DNA of 51,174 nt from Archaeoglobales archaeon (GTDB lineage: Archaea > Halobacteriota > Archaeoglobi > Archaeoglobales > Archaeoglobaceae). Numbering within the stretch: the stretch's first letter is position 1; every line of letters starts with the position of its first letter. Positions 47,777 to 51,174 of the stretch are shown here, in pieces. The position numbers and the translations under genes were made by a program. The notes beneath the pieces are model-generated. The model was not told where the DNA came from and made no database searches. It saw nothing but the letters and a program-made list of their open reading frames with translations. Where the stretch lies: assembly GCA_029984855.1 (NCBI GenBank), contig JARQZL010000026.1, positions 1 through 51,174 of the forward strand, written 5' to 3'.

Positions 47777-48991
47777 TCAGTGAGACCACCTCTTTTTCCA
47801 GTACTCTTTTATTACCTCAAGTGCTACGAGTTTTTCACCACTGAGAAACCGGATGCATGCCCCACCGCCGGTGGATACGTGGCTCATGCGCTTGTCCACT
47901 CCTATCATCCTTGCCGCCGTTGAGATATGCCCGCCTCCAACCACTGAAAAGCCAGCCTTTGCTACAGCCTTGAGAAGTTCGAATGTACCGAGAGTAAAGC
48001 GCTCGTCCTCAAAAACACCTGAGGGGCCGTTTATTACTGCAACGTCGTAGTTCCGGATCTCTTCTGTAAGCATGGATATTGTGTTTACGCCAATGTCCAT
48101 GATTTTTCTGTTGTCAATTTTATCTATTTTTACATCTTTTCTTTTTCCATTCTCCTCTACTGCAACATCAAAAGGAAGAACTATCCTGTCTCTGAATTTT
48201 TTGAACAGTTTCAGCATTTCTCCATCATCAACTTTTTCCTTGCAATCGCTTACAACCTTTTTGTTTACTTCACCTATGTCCTTACCTTCAAGCATCAGGA
48301 AGTAGTTCGCAACCACGCCTGTCAGTACAACCTTCTCTGCAATGTCTTTCGCAAACACGTTTTTCATCACCTTGACCGAGTCATCTATCTTCGCCCCGCC
48401 CAGTATGAACACCTTTCTCCCCTCACCCTTCAGTGCCTTACTCAATGCTTTGATCTCCTTTTCAACAAGCCTGCCGACTACAGAGGGCAGCACGGGGGGG
48501 AAGCCTATCAGAGATGCGTGCCCTCGATGTGACGCTGAAAAAGCATCATTGACAAAGAGGTCGAAGCAGGGTGCAAGCTTTCTTACAATAAACGACGTAG
48601 CATGCTCCTCAGCACTTCTTTTCATTCTCTCCTCGGCATAGAATCTGACATTTTCAAGCATCAACACTTCTCCCTTTTTGAGCTTTTTGACCTCCTCTAT
48701 TGCTCTTTTAGAAAAGCACTCATCTATGTATTCGACCTCCTTTCCCAGAAGACGTGACAGAACCTCTGCATGACTTTCGAGGGGTGTAAAATCCTTCTTT
48801 CCCGGTCTGCTCTGGTGCGCAATAATCACAAGCTTTGTGTTGTTCAATTCTTCAAGCGTCGGGATGTGGCTTTCGAAGCGAGTGGTGTCCAGAATTGTGG
48901 AGTTTACAATTGGGGCGTTGACATCCAGCCTTATCAAAACAGTCTTCCCCGCATACTCTATGTCGTCAAGAGTAGGCAGTCCATCAATCAT
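47777..48991 (-). CDS. pgk: Phosphoglycerate kinase
   Basis: A 404-residue archaeal phosphoglycerate kinase. It has the N-terminal GKTVLIRLDVNAPI, FVNDAFSASHRGHASLIGFP, the hinge VFILGGAKIDDSVKVM, and the ATP-site INGPSGVFEDERFTLGT and FSVVGGGHISTAA. Archaeoglobus uses it mainly in gluconeogenesis. ATG 48991 is preferred over GTG 49009; TTTAATAATG centred about 25 bases upstream is the likely TATA box. The left end of an IS element lies only 52 bases upstream, next to this promoter. Confidence 0.94.
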   Translation of the reverse strand: MIDGLPTLDDIEYAGKTVLIRLDVNAPIVNSTILDTTRFESHIPTLEELNNTKLVIIAHQSRPGKKDFTPLESHAEVLSRLLGKEVEYIDECFSKRAIEEVKKLKKGEVLMLENVRFYAEERMKRSAEEHATSFIVRKLAPCFDLFVNDAFSASHRGHASLIGFPPVLPSVVGRLVEKEIKALSKALKGEGRKVFILGGAKIDDSVKVMKNVFAKDIAEKVVLTGVVANYFLMLEGKDIGEVNKKVVSDCKEKVDDGEMLKLFKKFRDRIVLPFDVAVEENGKRKDVKIDKIDNRKIMDIGVNTISMLTEEIRNYDVAVINGPSGVFEDERFTLGTFELLKAVAKAGFSVVGGGHISTAARMIGVDKRMSHVSTGGGACIRFLSGEKLVALEVIKEYWKKRWSH

Positions 48992-49042
48992 CAAAAATTG
49001 TCTGCACATTCATTATTAAAGATTTTGGAATTGATAGCAAAA

Positions 49043-49820
49043 TGTATAGTCCCAAAAAAATTTGACTTTAAATACCCTCAAACAACTAATGGGTTACGGC
49101 AGACTTACAGAGAGGAAGGTGAGGTACATTGTGAGGCACAAGCAAAGAGGAAAGAGCAACAGAGAGATAGCGTTTGAGATGAGGGTCAGCATTTCAACGG
49201 TAAAGAGAGTGTGGTCTTACTGGCTTACACACAGAGAATATTTACCGATAAGAAAGAGGGGAAGAAAGGTGAAGGAGTTAAGCGAGAAGGAGAAAGAGGT
49301 CATAAAGGAAGCTAAAGCAAAGTACAAACTGGGAGCAAGAAGACTCGAAAAGGTAATAGAACAGGTTTATGGTATCCACATTCCACATAACCGCATACAC
49401 AAATTCCTCCTGGAGGAAGGCCTGGCAAGGGAAGAACCAAGGAAGAAGAGAAGAAGGAAGCCATACATAAGATACGAGAGAGAACATTCAATGTCAGCTG
49501 GTCATATTGACTGGTTTGAGAAAGATGGCATTAAGTTCTGTGCCATTCTGGATGATGCTTCCAGAAAGATCTTGGCTGCAGGAGAATTTGAGAATGCTAA
49601 CACAGATAACAGCATAGCTTTGGTAGACAAGCTTGTTGAGGATTACTGGGACATTCTGCCAATGAAAGAGCTAATCTCAGACAACGGAAGTGAGTTCGGA
49701 GCTCACAGGAAAGGTGATAAGGAGGAATGGGACAGCAGATTCAAGCGTCATCTTGATTCCCTTGGTATAGAGCTGATAACAACCAGGGTAAAGCATCCCC
49801 AGACAAACGGTAAGATAGAT
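49043..49820 (+). mobile_element. IS481-like insertion sequence, left part, interrupted by a second IS
   Basis: TGTATAGTCCCAAAAAAATT at 49043 matches the TGT-beginning ends of IS481-type elements. The transposase gene follows and continues to about 49820, where another IS begins. The rest of this element, including its right end, must lie beyond the window. It is inserted upstream of pgk. Only the left end was seen. Confidence 0.7.
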
Positions 49821-49850
49821 AGGGCCTCCCTTTATAAGCTTTCCGAATAA
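49089..49850 (+). pseudogene. IS481-family transposase interrupted by an IS
   Basis: The reading frame encodes an N-terminal helix-turn-helix (SNREIAFEMRVSISTVKRVW), a second HTH (LEKVIEQVYGIHIPHNRIHK), and a DDE domain with HIDWFEKDG and LISDNGSEFG. At VKHPQTNGKI the third acidic residue and the rest of the protein are expected, but the sequence switches at about 49820 to the terminal repeat of another IS and stops nine codons later. A TATA-like TTTAAATACC precedes ATG 49089. The protein is therefore inactive unless the insertion is excised. Confidence 0.8.
49820..49835 (+). repeat. Left terminal inverted repeat of the second IS
   Basis: TAGGGCCTCCCTTTAT at 49820-49835 matches the reverse complement of 51159-51174 (TAGGACCTCCCTTTAT) in 15 of 16 bases. 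Interior pairs also match: CAACTCCA at 49870 with 51117-51124, and an 18-base AACTCCAGAAGAGTGCCT at 49892-49909 with 51085-51102 (17 of 18). The two AACTCCA copies at each end may be separate transposase-binding sites. Confidence 0.75.
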
Positions 49851-49998
49851 AATAAAATAACATCTCCCACAACTCCATATTTTTATCTCTTAACTCCAGA
49901 AGAGTGCCTCAAAAAAATAAACCTAAAAATCAATCAAAATCAAAAAAGAAGGCAAATAAATCGAAAATTTTAAAAACAGAACCACCAAACTCCTTTTC

Positions 49999-51078
49999 AT
50001 GATTACGGATGAGATAAGGGAGAAAATAAACAGAGGAGAAATCTACGAAGAAGAATTGAGAATTCTCGTTTACAGCTTCGCTCAAACAATAAGCATAACT
50101 GCAAGAAAGCTGTTCAAAAGAAAAGAAGTCAAAGATGATGCTTTCATTGACTACTTCAAAGTTGAGACAATAAGGAGTTTCATGGGAATGATTCCAGCCT
50201 TCTTCTACCTCTATTTAAGCTTTGATGAGAAATTGAGAGAAATTCTCGATTTAAAGGTTTTAAAAACGATAACGGACTATGCAGAATACCACAGGAAGAG
50301 GAAAAATCTCTCTTATCACATTGACAGAATGATATTCAGAAATCTGAAGGTTAAAAACGGTGAGATATACGTTTTGGATACCTTCGTAGTTCCAGTCGAT
50401 CTGAACAAACGAAGAAATGGAAAGAAAATAGCTCAGGGAACTTTCGATGCTGAATTCGTCTTTGACTCCTTGAAGGGAACAACAGTTGGCTACATCGTGG
50501 CAGTTCTCATCAATCTCTCCAATCTAAGCCTAGTTGACGTTGAGATCTTCTCAAAGAAGACATCAAAGGTTAAGATATGGGATGAAATGGTGATATCGAA
50601 TCTTGGAACGCTGAACGGTAAAATAAAGGCCGTAATAGCGGATGCAGGTTTTAGCTGCTACAAGGTTTACGAGATGTCTATGTCGTACAGGATTATACCG
50701 ATTGTCAAGCCAAAGAATAACCTGAAGAAGCTTGACAGAGTTATTAAGGCTATGCCTGTGAATTTTGACTGGCTAAATTCGAGGTATTCTTCTGTTTTTG
50801 ATGATCTGGTTAAAGATTTGAACGAGATAATTAAAATGACCCTCCAAGGCATAAGCAATTACGAAGATTTTGCTGAAATGAGAGCTGAGATCGAGATTCT
50901 CTTCAAAGCTACTAAAGCTTTATTTGGTTTGAAGGATTTGCACATTTACTACAGAGATCTGGCGATTCCGAGGGTTACTATGTGCCTTTATGCTGGATCT
51001 CTGTTTATGCAGTTCTGCACGGAGAATGAACTTAAGGCTGACGTTATCATAGAGCATTTGAGAAGGAGAAGGTTGTAA
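49999..51078 (+). CDS. DDE transposase of the second IS
   Basis: A 359-residue transposase. The likely catalytic core begins with a first Asp in IYVLDTFVVPVDLNKRR, continues with a second Asp in IKAVIADAGFSCYKVYE, and ends with a late RAEIEILFKATKALFGLK, similar to the R-x-E region of IS4/IS5-like enzymes. An intact frame suggests the element could be active. I cannot name the exact IS family; A. fulgidus carries elements of similar length. The start is ATG 49999. Confidence 0.75.
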   Translation: MITDEIREKINRGEIYEEELRILVYSFAQTISITARKLFKRKEVKDDAFIDYFKVETIRSFMGMIPAFFYLYLSFDEKLREILDLKVLKTITDYAEYHRKRKNLSYHIDRMIFRNLKVKNGEIYVLDTFVVPVDLNKRRNGKKIAQGTFDAEFVFDSLKGTTVGYIVAVLINLSNLSLVDVEIFSKKTSKVKIWDEMVISNLGTLNGKIKAVIADAGFSCYKVYEMSMSYRIIPIVKPKNNLKKLDRVIKAMPVNFDWLNSRYSSVFDDLVKDLNEIIKMTLQGISNYEDFAEMRAEIEILFKATKALFGLKDLHIYYRDLAIPRVTMCLYAGSLFMQFCTENELKADVIIEHLRRRRL

Positions 51079-51158
51079 TGCAGAAGGCACTTTTCTGGAG
51101 TTGTTTATTTTAGATTTGGAGTTGTTAGATGCTGGTTTTGTTAAAATAGAGAGATTGG

Positions 51159-51174
51159 ATAAAGGGAGGTCCTA
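51159..51174 (-). repeat. Right terminal inverted repeat of the second IS
   Basis: ATAAAGGGAGGTCCTA at 51159-51174 is the inverted partner of 49820-49835, with one mismatch. It ends exactly at the window edge. Confidence 0.75.

Larger units (their letters stand above)
49820..51174 (+). mobile_element. Complete IS element of about 1.35 kb inserted in the IS481-like element
   Basis: It is bounded by the inverted repeats at 49820-49835 and 51159-51174 and holds one transposase gene (49999-51078). It interrupts the IS481-type transposase after the NGKI codons. The right end coincides with the window end, so the target duplication cannot be confirmed, though TA flanks the left end and closes the right. 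The internal 150 bases before the transposase are A/T-rich and include the subterminal repeats. Confidence 0.75.

Overview
The window comes from a hyperthermophilic euryarchaeon, most likely a member of the Archaeoglobales. Evidence: archaeal RpoD with two ferredoxin motifs, archaeal ribosomal protein order, Mre11-Rad50, DacZ, Pcc1, Brix, prefoldin and TmcA, the tetrahydromethanopterin C1 enzyme Ftr, branched polyamine synthesis (SpeD-BpsA), four-subunit 2-oxoacid:ferredoxin oxidoreductase (POR), and transposons of the kind found in Archaeoglobus. Many genes have a TATA box about 25 bases before the start codon and no ribosome binding site (leaderless), while genes inside operons use GGTGA- or GGAGG-type sites. 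Species cannot be fixed from the sequence alone.

Layout. 0-3.1 kb: small winged-helix proteins, an amt-glnK ammonium module, and a divergent ribbon-helix-helix regulator with repeated TCACAAAA sites in front of it. 3.1-7.7 kb: a regulator, UPF0058, RimI, UPF0146, and tmcA overlapping an ASCH-domain gene. 7.9-11.3 kb: rps13-rps4-rps11-rpoD, then convergent nreA and a membrane protein. 13.3-19.1 kb: a POR operon with an unusual structure. 19.2-23.2 kb: DUF89 phosphatase, Cys-rich protein, speD-bpsA and an Mrp ATPase. 23.2-26.8 kb: an ABC exporter in which one permease carries a PrsW-like protease domain. 26.8-36.2 kb: eIF1, dacZ, a tandem UspA, Brix-pcc1-pfdB, rad50-mre11, ftr and kptA. 36.2-42.2 kb: a decaying stretch with a truncated regulator and three frame-disrupted genes. 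42.2-49.0 kb: DUF2240, an ATPase plus PIN-nuclease pair, gatB, a zinc ribbon, birA, ubiX and pgk. 49.0-51.2 kb: an IS481-like element interrupted by a second complete IS that ends at the window edge.

Most notable: inside the POR operon, PorD and the large subunit of the NADPH/ferredoxin transhydrogenase (NfnB/SudA/GltD type) have exchanged halves. One gene encodes the PorD N-terminus followed by the NfnB flavin domains. Then comes a complete NfnA gene. Then a gene encodes the NfnB N-terminal Fe-S domain followed by the PorD ferredoxin domain. The two halves add up to one full PorD and one full NfnB. The layout is what single-crossover insertion of a circular nfnA-nfnB segment into porD would produce. 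All genes are intact and tightly coupled, so the cell may make a covalently interlocked POR-Nfn complex that passes electrons from 2-oxoacid oxidation directly to NAD(P).

Other points of interest are a porG duplication that includes its leader, an ac4C writer (TmcA) overlapping a YqfB-like ASCH gene, a PrsW-ABC permease fusion, an ATPase/PIN pair resembling two-gene defence modules, a Rad50 without a CxxC zinc hook, and several unexplained regulatory repeats. No rRNA, tRNA or CRISPR array was recognised.
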